Shown in pieces: positions 43,657-52,793 of a stretch of 64,000 nucleotides of DNA. The position numbers were made by a program, and so were the translations under genes. The notes beneath the pieces were generated by a model. That model saw only the letters and a list, made by a program, of their open reading frames with translations. It had not been told where the DNA came from and ran no database searches. Source of the stretch: Cellulosimicrobium terreum. Lineage in GTDB: Bacteria; Actinomycetota; Actinomycetes; Actinomycetales; Cellulomonadaceae. The stretch spans positions 372,001 to 436,000 of the forward strand of contig JACYFD010000004.1 of assembly GCA_014803435.1 (NCBI GenBank), read 5' to 3'. Every line of letters begins with the position of its first letter. Position 1 is the stretch's first letter.

Positions 43657-45963
43657 ATGCACGACCACCCCACCCACGACAGCCCACCGACCTCCGGACG
43701 TGCGCCGGCCGTCGTCGTCATCCCCGCGCGCGGCGGCTCGCGCGGCGTGCCCCGCAAGAACCTCCAGCACGTCGGCGGGTCGACCCTCGTCGGTCGCGCG
43801 GTCGATGCCGCGCGCGCCGCACGCAGCGTCGGGCAGGTCGTCGTGAGCACGGACGACGCCCAGATCGCGGCCGAGGCGCGCCGCCACGGCGCCCACGTCG
43901 TGCTGCGCCCGGCCCAGATCGCGGGCGACCTCGCGTCGTCCGAGTCCGCCGTCCTGCACGCGCTCGACACGATCGCCGTGCCCGGCACGCCCGCCCCCGA
44001 GGTCACGGTGCTCGTGCAGTGCACCTCCCCGTTCCTCGACCCGCGCGACCTCGACGCCGCCGTGGACCGGGTCGTCTCCGGCGAGCGCGACGTCGTGGTG
44101 GCCGTCGCCCCGACGCACGACTTCCAGTGGCGCGCCGACGACGACGCCGTGCGCGCCGTCGGGCACAGCGTCCTCGAGCGCCAGCGCCGCCAGGACCGCG
44201 CGCCGCACTACCGGGAGACGGGGGCGTTCTACGCGATGCGCACCGCCGGGCTGCGCGAGACCGGCCGCAGGTTCTTCGGCGAGGTCGGCCTGCACGCCGT
44301 CGACCCGGTGACCGCCGTCGAGATCGACGACCGGCACGACCTGTGGTGGGCACGCCAGCTCGCGACGCTGGTTCGTCCGGGGTCCGGCGCCGCGTACCCG
44401 GCGCTCGCCGACCTCGACGCGCTGGTCACCGACTTCGACGGCGTGCACACCGACGACCACGCCCTGGTCGACCTGGACGGCACCGAGCACGTGCGCGTCC
44501 ACCGCGGCGACGGGCTCGGCATCGCCGCCGTCCGCGACGCCGGGCTGCCGTTCCTGATCCTGTCGACCGAGCAGAACGCGGTCGTCACGGCGCGCGCCAC
44601 CAAGCTGCGCGTCGACGTCCTGCAGGGCGTGGACGACAAGGCGTCCGCGCTCGCGGCCTGGCTCGCCGAGCGCGACCTGGACCCCGCACGCGTCGCGTAC
44701 GTCGGCAACGACGTGAACGACCTGCCCGCGCTGCGCCTGGTCGGCTGGCCGGTCGCCGTCGCCGACGCCCACCCCGACGTGATCGCCGCCGCGCGCCTCG
44801 TCCTGACCCGCCGCGGCGGCGACGGCGCGGTGCGCGAGACGTGCGACGCCCTGCTCGGCCACCTGCCGGAGCCGCGACCCGCCCACGGCACCGGCCCCGA
44901 CCCCGCGTTCGCCCAGCACCTCGACCCGCACGACGTCTCGGCCGCGACCCTGGCCGCGACGCACAACCCCACCGACGGAAGGCCCCGACCGATGAGCACC
45001 ACGACCACCCCTCGCACCCCCGAGACCATGCCCGCGCCCGTCGCGATCGGCGACCGTCTCGTCGGCGACGGTCAGCCGGTCTACGTCATCGGCGAGATCG
45101 GGCTCAACCACAACGGCGACGTCGAGATCGCCAAGCAGCTCGTCGACGTCGCGGCCGCCGCCGGCGCGCAGGCCGTGAAGTTCCAGAAGCGCACGCCCGA
45201 GATCTCGACGCCCGCCGACATGCGCGACGTGCGACGCGAGACCCCGTGGGGCGAGATGTCGTACCTCGAGTACCGCTACCGCGTCGAGTTCGAGCGCGAG
45301 GAGTACGAGAAGGTCGCCGCGCACGCCGCGGACCGCGGCCTGCAGTGGTTCGCCTCCCCGTGGGACGTCCCCTCGGTCGAGTTCCTGGAGGGCCTCGACG
45401 TGCCCACGCACAAGGTCGCGTCCGCGTCCGTGACGGACCACGAGCTCCTGCGGGCGCTCGCGGACACCGGCAAGCCGATCATCCTGTCGACCGGCATGTC
45501 GACGCTCGAGGAGATCGACGCAGCGGTCGAGGTCCTCGGCACCGACGGGCTCGTGATGCTGCACGCCACGTCGACCTACCCGCTGCCCCCCGAGGAGGCG
45601 AACCTGCGCGTGATCGAGACCCTGCGTGCCCGGTACGGCGTCCCGGTCGGCTACTCGGGCCACGAGCGGGGCCTGCAGATCTCGCTGGCCGCCGTCGCGC
45701 TGGGCGCGGTCGCCGTCGAGCGGCACATCACGCTCGACCGCACGATGTGGGGCTCGGACCAGGCGTCGTCGCTCGAGCCGACCGGCCTCGAGCACCTCGT
45801 GCGCGACATCCGCATCCTCGAGCAGGCGATGGGCGACGGCACCAAGCGCGTCTTCGAGGGCGAGCTCAAGCCCAAGGCCCGCCTGCGCCGGGTCGACTCG
45901 CTCGCCGCCGCGGCCGCCGGTGCCACCGCACCCGGCAGCCTGGCCGCCACGACCGCGCGGTGA
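43657..45963 (+). CDS. Trifunctional CMP-sialate synthetase / HAD phosphatase / sialate synthase fusion
   Basis: About 768 aa in one uninterrupted frame. Residues 16-235 are acylneuraminate cytidylyltransferase (IPARGGSRGVPRKNL, LVQCTSPFLDP). Residues 250-400 are a KdsC-like HAD phosphatase (VTDFDGVHTDD with D259/D261; VGNDVNDLP). After a linker of about 50 residues, 460-745 is a NeuB-type sialic acid synthase (YVIGEIGLNHNG, SPWDVPSVEFLE, STGMST, HATSTYPLP, YSGHE). The usual C-terminal SAF domain of NeuB is missing. An in-frame ATG at 44992 could start NeuB separately, but no stop codon lies between. TACGTT six bases before the ATG suggests a leaderless promoter. The product sugar could be neuraminic or legionaminic acid. 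Confidence 0.88.
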   Translation: MHDHPTHDSPPTSGRAPAVVVIPARGGSRGVPRKNLQHVGGSTLVGRAVDAARAARSVGQVVVSTDDAQIAAEARRHGAHVVLRPAQIAGDLASSESAVLHALDTIAVPGTPAPEVTVLVQCTSPFLDPRDLDAAVDRVVSGERDVVVAVAPTHDFQWRADDDAVRAVGHSVLERQRRQDRAPHYRETGAFYAMRTAGLRETGRRFFGEVGLHAVDPVTAVEIDDRHDLWWARQLATLVRPGSGAAYPALADLDALVTDFDGVHTDDHALVDLDGTEHVRVHRGDGLGIAAVRDAGLPFLILSTEQNAVVTARATKLRVDVLQGVDDKASALAAWLAERDLDPARVAYVGNDVNDLPALRLVGWPVAVADAHPDVIAAARLVLTRRGGDGAVRETCDALLGHLPEPRPAHGTGPDPAFAQHLDPHDVSAATLAATHNPTDGRPRPMSTTTTPRTPETMPAPVAIGDRLVGDGQPVYVIGEIGLNHNGDVEIAKQLVDVAAAAGAQAVKFQKRTPEISTPADMRDVRRETPWGEMSYLEYRYRVEFEREEYEKVAAHAADRGLQWFASPWDVPSVEFLEGLDVPTHKVASASVTDHELLRALADTGKPIILSTGMSTLEEIDAAVEVLGTDGLVMLHATSTYPLPPEEANLRVIETLRARYGVPVGYSGHERGLQISLAAVALGAVAVERHITLDRTMWGSDQASSLEPTGLEHLVRDIRILEQAMGDGTKRVFEGELKPKARLRRVDSLAAAAAGATAPGSLAATTAR

Positions 45964-46949
45964 CGCTGGGCTCCACCGCGCTCGTCGAGTCGCCGCTCCA
46001 GCTGCTCGGCACGGTCGAGGCCGTGCACGCCGGGATCGTGCCGAGCCCCGTCGAGGTCCGCTGGCGGGCCGCGGTCCCCGGGCTGCGTGCGGCCGTGCAG
46101 GCACTGACCGCCCTGCCGCTGCCGCCCGGCCTCGACCTCGTCCCGGCAGGTCGCGCGTCCACGCGCGACCTGCCTCGGCGCGCCCGGACGTACGCCGTCG
46201 GCGACGTGTTCTCCGGCCGCGCCCAGGCGGGTCTCGCCGTGGCGCGCCCGGGTCGCCTCGTCCTGCTCGACGACGGGCTCGCGACCCACGAGGCGGCGCG
46301 GCTGCTCGGCACCAGCGGTGCGCCGCTCGTCCGCGTCGGGCAGCGCGTGCCCGCCCCGCGCCGCGCGCTCGGCACCCGGACCGCACGACGGATCCGCGCG
46401 TTGGCCACCGACGGACGCGTCACGCTGTTCACCGCGCTGCCGGTAGCGCTCCCCGGCATCGACGTCGTCGAGCACGGGTTCGACTGGGTCGCGAGCCTGC
46501 CACCGGCACCGGTCGTGCCGGAGGCGCTCGTCGTCGTCGGGTCGGGACTCGTCGCCGACGGGCTCGTCGACCCCGACGCGTACGTCGCCTGGGTCGCCGG
46601 CCTCGCCTCCGGTGCCTCCGGGGCCGGCGGCACGTGCTACGTGCCGCACCGGCGCCACGACCCCGCCGTGCTCGCACGCCTCGCCGCGCTGCCCGGCGTG
46701 CGCGTCGCCCCGGCCGGGCCGCCGATCGAGCTGCGCCTGCGCTCGCTCACGGCCGACCAGGCCGTCGTGTGCCTGCCGTCCACGGCCTACCCGCTCCTGC
46801 GCCGGGTCCTCGCACGCTCCGGCACCCGCGTCGAGCTCGCGGACGTGCCGTCACGCTGGTGGACCGCACGCGCCGGTGCACGGCTGCGCGAGCACCTCGT
46901 GACCACCGCAGGGCACGACCGTGCGCCCGGCGAAGGCATGGGCCGGTGA
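45960..46949 (+). CDS. Polysialyltransferase-like glycosyltransferase
   Basis: 329-aa soluble protein resembling bacterial polysialyltransferases/GT52. The N-terminal LVESPLQLLGTVEA is the characteristic 'ESPLQ' strand. LLDDGLATHEA near residue 105 is the D/E-D-G acidic motif expected for the catalytic base. CYVPHRRHDP near 222 is the HP-type motif for CMP-sugar binding, and CLPSTAYPLL the C-terminal nucleotide-binding element. The GTG overlaps the preceding stop (GTGA). It probably transfers a CMP-activated nonulosonic acid made by the preceding fusion protein. Confidence 0.75.
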   Translation: MTLGSTALVESPLQLLGTVEAVHAGIVPSPVEVRWRAAVPGLRAAVQALTALPLPPGLDLVPAGRASTRDLPRRARTYAVGDVFSGRAQAGLAVARPGRLVLLDDGLATHEAARLLGTSGAPLVRVGQRVPAPRRALGTRTARRIRALATDGRVTLFTALPVALPGIDVVEHGFDWVASLPPAPVVPEALVVVGSGLVADGLVDPDAYVAWVAGLASGASGAGGTCYVPHRRHDPAVLARLAALPGVRVAPAGPPIELRLRSLTADQAVVCLPSTAYPLLRRVLARSGTRVELADVPSRWWTARAGARLREHLVTTAGHDRAPGEGMGR

Positions 46950-48199
46950 CTGCCCCGCTCACGGCGACCGCCCCGCCCGCGGTGCACGTCCTCGCGGTCG
47001 TGGACTCCGACTCCTACCTCAAGTGGGCCGCCGCGACGCTCGACCGGCTCCCCGGCACGGCGTCGATCGCGCTCGTGCGCAACCCCATCGCGCCGTCGGC
47101 CACCCAGCTGGCCGCGGCGCTCGCGAGCACCCGCTTCGGGCCCGACGACGTCGCGCGCGTGCACGTCACCCGACTGCGCGCGCACCTGCTCCGCCGGCGT
47201 CCCGACGTCGTGCTCGTCGCCGCGACCGGGCCCGTCGTCGAGCTCGTCGTGCGCGCCACGGCAGGTATCCGCCCGCGGCCCGCGCTCGTGTCGGGCCTGC
47301 CCGGCATGGCGCTGCCGGCCACCTCCCTCGGGGTGCGGTTCCGGGCCGCGTGCGACGCGTTCGTCGTGCACTCGCGCACCGAGCGGCGCGCCTACGCCGC
47401 GGCGTTCGCGGCGCAGGGGCTCGCGCCGCAGATCGTGCTCGAGCACCTGCCGTTCGTGCCCGACCGGCCCGGGCTCCTGGCCACCGACCCGACCGGGGCC
47501 CTCGCAGACGGCCCGACGGGCACCGTTCCGGTCGCGGGTACGACGGTCGCGGCCGTCCCGGCGGTCACGGCAGCCACACGGAGGGCGGCCCGGCCCGTGG
47601 ACCGGGTCGTGTTCGCCGCCCAGGCGAAGGTCCCGGCCGAGCGCGAGCAGCGCATCGAGGTCCTCGCCGCGCTCGCCCGCGCGGGCGCCGAGCGGGACGT
47701 CGTCGTGAAGCTGCGGGCGGTGAGCGGGGAGCGGCAGACGCACGCCGAGCCGTACCCCTACGACGCGTTGTGGGACGAGGAACGGACCGTGCGCGGGTGG
47801 CCGGAGACCGTCCGGTTCGGCACCGGCCCGCTCGCGGGCTGGCTCGGCCCCGGAGCGGGCCTCGTCACCGTGAGCTCGACCGCGGCGCTCGAGGCGGTCG
47901 CGCTCGGCGTGCCCGTGGCCGTCGTGCGCGACTTCGGGGTCGACGAGGAGCAGCTCAACGCCGTCTTCACCGGCTCCGGGCTGCTGCGCACCCTCCGTGA
48001 GGTCGTGCGCTGCGAGCTCGGCGCGCCCGACCCGGCGTGGTGGGCCGAGAACTACGGGCACCCGGACCCGGACGAGCTCGCCGGTGTCGTCGAGACGCTC
48101 GCCGCCGCGTCGCGCGCCGGCAGGCTGCCCGTCCCGATGGTCCGGCCCCGGTCGTGGCGCCGCTACGCGCGGTCGTGGCTGCGGTGCGCGGTCTGCTGA
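46946..48199 (+). CDS. DUF6716-type putative glycosyltransferase
   Basis: 417-aa protein with GT-B-like architecture: an N-terminal Rossmann half (LAVVDSDSYLKWAAATL), a variable Ala/Val/Thr-rich linker around residues 180-215, and a C-terminal half with SSTAALEAVALGVPVAVVRDFG, the nucleotide-sugar binding loop. It resembles the actinobacterial DUF6716 group, which accompanies sialate genes. The GTG overlaps the previous stop by four bases, making a three-gene coupled operon. Acceptor and donor are unknown. Confidence 0.72.
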   Translation: MTAPLTATAPPAVHVLAVVDSDSYLKWAAATLDRLPGTASIALVRNPIAPSATQLAAALASTRFGPDDVARVHVTRLRAHLLRRRPDVVLVAATGPVVELVVRATAGIRPRPALVSGLPGMALPATSLGVRFRAACDAFVVHSRTERRAYAAAFAAQGLAPQIVLEHLPFVPDRPGLLATDPTGALADGPTGTVPVAGTTVAAVPAVTAATRRAARPVDRVVFAAQAKVPAEREQRIEVLAALARAGAERDVVVKLRAVSGERQTHAEPYPYDALWDEERTVRGWPETVRFGTGPLAGWLGPGAGLVTVSSTAALEAVALGVPVAVVRDFGVDEEQLNAVFTGSGLLRTLREVVRCELGAPDPAWWAENYGHPDPDELAGVVETLAAASRAGRLPVPMVRPRSWRRYARSWLRCAVC

Positions 48200-48241
48200 A
48201 CCGGTCCGCACGTACCCCCGGGTGACGCACGGCAGGCCCAT

Positions 48242-48303
48242 CGCCGAACCCCGGTCTACCCCCCGATCCGGACCGCGATCGGGGGGTAGACCGGGGTTCG
48301 GCG
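48242..48303. terminator. Perfect 27-bp bidirectional hairpin terminator
   Basis: Arms 48242-48268 and 48277-48303 are exact reverse complements with an 8-base loop (CGGACCGC). It lies between the stop codons of the convergent DUF6716 and GT2 genes, 43 bases after one and 18 bases from the other. It is the longest perfect inverted repeat in the window. No U-tract, as is common at high GC. Confidence 0.9.
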
Positions 48304-48320
48304 TGGTGGGGGCAGGCCCG

Positions 48321-49427
48321 TCAGGTGCGGTGCTCGTCCCGGCTGGCGCGCGGCACGCCCCGCAGGAAGCCCGCGCCCCACGCGAGGTGCATCGTGACCA
48401 GCACCGCGGGCAGGCGCACCGTCGTCCGCAGCGGCTCGTGCCGGCCCGCGTGCCATGACGCGGCGAGCACCGCGACCCCGTACAGGAGCGGCACGAGGAC
48501 GCCGAGCCGGACCCACGGCGCCGCCAGGAGCGTGCCGAGGAGGAAGACGGTCGCCGACGTGGCGAGCGCGAGGACGAGCGCCGGCGGAGCGAGGTAGCGC
48601 AGGCCGACCGAGCGCGGGTCGCGGCGCACGATCTCGCGCCGCCACATGCCCGTGCGCCAGAACTGACGCCACAACGTGCGCAGCGACGAGCGGGGGCGGT
48701 AGACGACCTGGAGCTCGGGGTCGAACCAGATGCTGTGCCCCGAGGTGCGCAGGCGGCGGTTCAGCTCCCAGTCCTCGCCCCGCACGATCGACTCGTCGTA
48801 CCCGCCGACCGCGAGCAGCGCATCGCGGCGGAACGCGCCCAGGTAGACGGTCGAGACCTCGCCCTCGAACCCGCCGGTGTGGAACGCGGCCGCGCCGATC
48901 CCGGCGGGATGGCGCATCGCGCGGGCTACCGCGCGCTGGGTGGGCGACACGCCGACCGGCATCATCATGCCGCCGACGTTCGCTGCACCCGTGCGCTCCA
49001 ACGTCTGCACCGCACGCCGGACGTAGGTGACCGGGAGGACGGCATGACCGTCCACCCGCACCATCACGTCGTGGCGCGGGTCGGCCACCGCCACCGCGAG
49101 GTTCAGCCCGGCCGAGCGGCCGCCCGTCGGGTTCTCGACGACGGTCACGCGACCGTCGCGCCGCGCCCAGGCGTGCGCCATCTCCTCCGTGCGGTCGTGC
49201 GACGGCCCGACGGCGAGCACCAGCTCCAGCCGGCCCTCGTAGTCCTGACCGAGCGCCGAGCGGACCATCGCGTCGAGGTGCTCCTCCTCGTCCCGGACCA
49301 CCGCGACGACGCTCGCACCCCGCAGCCGCCGGGTGGTCGCGGCTCGGGCGGGAGCGGGAGTCGCCTCAGGTGGTGCAGCGGCCCGGGTCGGTGCGGGGCC
49401 GCCGGGCTCGGCACGGGTGCCGGTCAT
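48321..49427 (-). CDS. ExoA-like family 2 glycosyltransferase
   Basis: 368-aa membrane-bound GT2 that adds a sugar to a lipid-linked exopolysaccharide or surface glycan. A Pro/Ala-rich N-terminus is followed by ASVVAVVRDEEEHLDAMV and MVRVDGHAVLP (the DxD-like metal site reads VDG). GYDESIVRGEDWELNRRL near residue 220 is the catalytic ED region. A Q/RxxRW-like WRQFWRTGMWRRE and three C-terminal helices follow. ATG at 49427 is preferred because TACCGT lies seven bases upstream; GTG at 49436 is the alternative. It may work with the island genes beyond the terminator. Confidence 0.87.
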   Translation of the reverse strand: MTGTRAEPGGPAPTRAAAPPEATPAPARAATTRRLRGASVVAVVRDEEEHLDAMVRSALGQDYEGRLELVLAVGPSHDRTEEMAHAWARRDGRVTVVENPTGGRSAGLNLAVAVADPRHDVMVRVDGHAVLPVTYVRRAVQTLERTGAANVGGMMMPVGVSPTQRAVARAMRHPAGIGAAAFHTGGFEGEVSTVYLGAFRRDALLAVGGYDESIVRGEDWELNRRLRTSGHSIWFDPELQVVYRPRSSLRTLWRQFWRTGMWRREIVRRDPRSVGLRYLAPPALVLALATSATVFLLGTLLAAPWVRLGVLVPLLYGVAVLAASWHAGRHEPLRTTVRLPAVLVTMHLAWGAGFLRGVPRASRDEHRT

Positions 49428-49526
49428 GGCGGGCACGGTACGCAGCGCCGTCGACGCGCAGGCCAGGGGGCGGCGAACGGGGGGTGAACGCTGCGCGACG
49501 GTGGCGCCGTGGCGATCGGTCAGGGG

Positions 49527-50222
49527 TCAGGCAGGGTGCGCGGGGCTGTCCGTGGGGCCGGTGTCGTCCGGGCCGTCGGTGGGCCCCAGGGCGGCCAGCA
49601 GGTCGTCGGCCCAGGCGCGGTGGTAGCGCACGAGCAGCACGCCCGTCGCGTCGTCGTCCGCGGCCGCGTGCCAGACGGCGACCGGGTCGCCGTCGCGCGG
49701 TCCGTCCACCCCCGGGGGCAGGGTGATCCGCAGCGGTCGCGCGATCGGTGCGCCGGACGACGGGGTGAGGGACAGGACGGCGTCCGTGGTCGCTCCGTCC
49801 GCCGTCGCGCCGTCGGCCGACGTGCCGCGCGAGCGTCCCGCGGGACGGCTCGTCAGCGTGCCCGTCGCGCGGACGGGTGCGTCGAGCAGGGCGCGGCGCC
49901 CGCGCGCGGACCCGATCTCGGCACGGTCGTCCTGGTAGCGCACCAGCGCGAGCAGCGCGGTGGCGATCAGGCCGACGCTCGTGACCAGCACCACGACGTC
50001 GGGCACCGGCCAGTCCTGTCCGCCGGCGGCCCGCTGGTACACGAGGAGCGCGATCGTCGGGACGAGCGCGACCAGCCACCCCCATCGCCGCCACGCCGCC
50101 GGGCGGGGGGCCTCCGGGAGACCGACAGGCTCCACCTCGACCCCGTCCGCGCTCGCCGGCAGCTCCACCAGCACGCGGCGGACCGGCAGGTGGCGCAGAC
50201 GAGGTGCGGAGCCGACCGTCAC
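49527..50222 (-). CDS. Two-helix membrane protein of unknown function
   Basis: 231-aa protein with two adjacent membrane helices (about residues 54-71 and 82-103) and a soluble C-terminal domain that may be a small beta barrel. It ends in an acidic Asp/Gly/Thr/Pro tail. The GTG at 50222 overlaps the epsilon-subunit stop (GTGA), which decides the start; the frame is open further upstream only through the accE shadow. Family not recognised. Confidence 0.7.
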   Translation of the reverse strand: MTVGSAPRLRHLPVRRVLVELPASADGVEVEPVGLPEAPRPAAWRRWGWLVALVPTIALLVYQRAAGGQDWPVPDVVVLVTSVGLIATALLALVRYQDDRAEIGSARGRRALLDAPVRATGTLTSRPAGRSRGTSADGATADGATTDAVLSLTPSSGAPIARPLRITLPPGVDGPRDGDPVAVWHAAADDDATGVLLVRYHRAWADDLLAALGPTDGPDDTGPTDSPAHPA

Positions 50223-50473
50223 GAGTGCAGGCTCCAGCGCCACGCGTCGGAGTTGTGCCGGCCCGCGCGTCCACCGAAGTTCTTCGCCGTGGCACCGCCG
50301 CCGGTGCCCCGCAACCCGCGGGTCCGGTTCCGCCACTCGTCGACCGGGGCGACGTCGTCGGGCAGCTGCGCCGCGGCGGCCGCGGCCGCGAGACCCGCCA
50401 CCAGTGCTGCGACCTCGACGTCGTCGGGATCACCGCGCACCACGCGGACGCTCGGACGCCCGGGCTCGCTCAT
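50219..50473 (-). CDS. accE: Acyl-CoA carboxylase epsilon subunit
   Basis: 84-aa epsilon subunit that stimulates the alpha-beta acyl-CoA carboxylase complex in actinobacteria. SVRVVRGDPDDVEVAALVAG near the N-terminus and a C-terminus with WRNRTRG and DAWRWSLHS match the family closely. The start ATG overlaps the stop of the acidic protein gene upstream (ATGA). It belongs with the beta chain two genes upstream and the alpha chain at 38-40 kb. Confidence 0.9.
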   Translation of the reverse strand: MSEPGRPSVRVVRGDPDDVEVAALVAGLAAAAAAAQLPDDVAPVDEWRNRTRGLRGTGGGATAKNFGGRAGRHNSDAWRWSLHS

Positions 50474-51021
50474 CGTCCGTCCCCGTCGCCGTGCTCGTCG
50501 TGGTCGTCGTCGTCGTCGAACGCGTCGCCGCGCGACGCCGTCCACTCGACCACGTCGAAGCCCGAGTCCACGAGGCGCGCGACGACCTGCGACCCGGCGT
50601 CGTCCAGCAGTCCCACCACGTCGTCCAGGCCGACGTCGGTCGTGCCCACGGGCGGGGCGACGACGAACCCGAGGTAGAACTCCTCGGCCACCTCGTCGCG
50701 CGCCGTGGCGTCGGCGGTCGTCACCGCGTCGTCGGCCCCGTCCTCGGGCTCCCAGACCGACGACGTCAGGTCCGGGTGCATGCCGAGCGCCTCGTGGAGG
50801 GTGTCGAAGAGGTGGGCGTTGAACGTGCCCACCCGGTCCTCCAGCGCGAGGATCCGCGGGTCCTCGTCCGCCTCCGACGCACCGAACTCGGCGCGCACCC
50901 CCACCGCGGCCTCGACGTACGCGTGCAGGGCGCTCGCGAGCGCGTCGACCGCCGCGTGCATCGGCGCCGGGTCGACCGACCCCAGCGGGGCCGGGCCGTG
51001 CGTGGCGTCCTCGTGGCTCAT
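50470..51021 (-). CDS. Hypothetical acidic protein between accE and the beta subunit
   Basis: 183-aa soluble, very acidic protein ending in an Asp/His/Gly run (DDDDDHDEHGDGDGR). HAAVDALASALHAYVEAAVG suggests an N-terminal helical part. No recognised domain. ATG at 51021 is chosen; it is 28 bases after the carboxylase beta stop, and the gene overlaps accE by four bases. The coupling suggests a link to carboxylase assembly or simply shared expression. Confidence 0.65.
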   Translation of the reverse strand: MSHEDATHGPAPLGSVDPAPMHAAVDALASALHAYVEAAVGVRAEFGASEADEDPRILALEDRVGTFNAHLFDTLHEALGMHPDLTSSVWEPEDGADDAVTTADATARDEVAEEFYLGFVVAPPVGTTDVGLDDVVGLLDDAGSQVVARLVDSGFDVVEWTASRGDAFDDDDDHDEHGDGDGR

Positions 51022-51049
51022 ACGCGCTCCCTCTCCGTCGTCGGCATGC

Positions 51050-52672
51050 TCACAGCGGGATGTTCCCGTGCTTCTTCGGGGGCAGGCTCGCGCGCTTGGT
51101 GCGCAGCGCACGCAGCGCCCGCACGACCTGGACCCGGGTCTCCGAGGGGCGGATCACGTCGTCGACGTAGCCCCGCTCCGCGGCGTCCCACGGGTTGACG
51201 ATCGCGTCCTCGTACTCCGCGACGAGGCGCGAACGCTCCGCGTCGACGTCGAGCCCGTCGTCGGCCGCCCGCTTGAGCGCGGCGCGCTGCAGGATGTTGA
51301 CCGCTCCGCCCGCACCCATCACCGCGACCTGCGCCGTGGGCCATGCGAGGTTCACGTCGGCGCCGAGCTGCTTGGACCCCATGACGATGTACGCGCCGCC
51401 GTAGGCCTTGCGCGTGATGATCGTGACCAGCGGGACCGTGGCTTCCGCGTAGGCGTAGATGAGCTTGGCGCCGCGCCGGATGATGCCCTGGTGCTCCTGG
51501 TCCACGCCGGGGAGGAACCCCGGGACGTCGACGAGCGTGAGTACGGGGATGTTGAACGCGTCGCACGTGCGCACGAACCGCGCCGCCTTCTCCGCGGCGT
51601 CGATGTCGAGCGTGCCCGCCATCGACAGCGGCTGGTTCGCCACGACGCCCACCGACTGACCCTCGACGTGCCCGAACCCGACCATCACGTTCTTGGCGAA
51701 CAACGGCTGCACCTCGAGGAACGCGCCCTCGTCGAGCACGTGCTCGATCACCGTGCGCATGTCGTACGGCTGCGTGTCCGAGTCGGGGACGAGAACGTCG
51801 AGCTCGAGGTCGGCATCCGTCACCTCCAGCTCGGTGTCCTCCGGCACGAACGACGGCGCGTCCGACAGGTTGTTCTGCGGCAGGTAGGACAGCAGGTGGC
51901 GGACGTAGTCGATCGCGTCGTCCTCGTCCGAACCCATGTAGTGCGCGACGCCGGACCTCGCGTTGTGCGTCAGCGCTCCGCCCAGCTCCTCGAAGCCGAC
52001 GTCCTCGCCCGTGACCGCGCGGATCACGTCCGGGCCCGTGATGAACATGTTCGACGTCTGGTCGACCATGACGATGAAGTCCGTCAGCGCGGGGGAGTAG
52101 ACCGCGCCGCCCGCGCTCGGACCGAGGATCAGCGAGATCTGCGGGACCACGCCCGACGCCGCGACGTTGCGACGGAAGATCTCCGCGAACTGGGTCAGGG
52201 CCGCGACACCCTCCTGGATCCGCGCGCCCCCGCCGTCGCTGATGCCGATCAGCGGGACGCCTGTGCGCAGCGCGAGGTCCTGCACCTTGGTGATCTTCTG
52301 GCCGTGCACCTCGCCGAGGCTCCCGCCGAACACCGTGAAGTCCTGGCTGTACACGCACACCTGGCGGCCGTCGACCGTCCCGTGGCCGACGACGACGCCG
52401 TCGCCCGCGATCCGCCTCTTCTCGAGCCCGAAGTTGGACGAGCGGTGCTTGGCGAACGCGTCGAGCTCGACGAAGCTGCCCTCGTCCAGCAGCGACTCGA
52501 TGCGCTCGCGCGCCGTCTGCTTGCCCCGGGCGTGCTGCTTGGTCCGGGCCGCCTCCTCGGGCGTGGACACGGACTCGGCCCGACGCCGGTCGAGGTCGGC
52601 GAGCCGTGCGGCGGTGCCCGTCGGCCGGGCGGGACCCGCAGGGGTCGAGGGGGTGGCGGAGGTCTCGGTCAC
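51050..52672 (-). CDS. Acyl-CoA carboxylase beta chain (carboxyltransferase)
   Basis: 540-aa carboxyltransferase that moves CO2 from carboxybiotin to acetyl- or propionyl-CoA, giving malonyl- or methylmalonyl-CoA. Oxyanion-hole motifs: [13 protein letters not shown] near residue 135 and [16 protein letters not shown] near 175 in the N-half; [20 protein letters not shown] and [17 protein letters not shown] in the C-half. This corresponds to PccB/AccB of actinobacteria. TAGTCT lies seven bases before the GTG, back to back with birA across 121 bases. Confidence 0.95.
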   Translation of the reverse strand: MTETSATPSTPAGPARPTGTAARLADLDRRRAESVSTPEEAARTKQHARGKQTARERIESLLDEGSFVELDAFAKHRSSNFGLEKRRIAGDGVVVGHGTVDGRQVCVYSQDFTVFGGSLGEVHGQKITKVQDLALRTGVPLIGISDGGGARIQEGVAALTQFAEIFRRNVAASGVVPQISLILGPSAGGAVYSPALTDFIVMVDQTSNMFITGPDVIRAVTGEDVGFEELGGALTHNARSGVAHYMGSDEDDAIDYVRHLLSYLPQNNLSDAPSFVPEDTELEVTDADLELDVLVPDSDTQPYDMRTVIEHVLDEGAFLEVQPLFAKNVMVGFGHVEGQSVGVVANQPLSMAGTLDIDAAEKAARFVRTCDAFNIPVLTLVDVPGFLPGVDQEHQGIIRRGAKLIYAYAEATVPLVTIITRKAYGGAYIVMGSKQLGADVNLAWPTAQVAVMGAGGAVNILQRAALKRAADDGLDVDAERSRLVAEYEDAIVNPWDAAERGYVDDVIRPSETRVQVVRALRALRTKRASLPPKKHGNIPL

Positions 52673-52793
52673 ACGGACGAGACTAGTTGGTGGGTGGCGC
52701 CGACTCGATGCGGTCCCCGCCAGCGTGCCCGGTGCGTGCGTTGGCGGGTTCCCACAACGTCCACGTCCTGGGCGGGTCGGGCAGGATGGCGGC

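Noticed and set aside
44992-45963. A separate neuB gene starting at the internal ATG.
   Set aside because: Only a weak purine stretch precedes it and there is no stop codon between the domains, so a fusion is the direct reading. Kept as an alternative.
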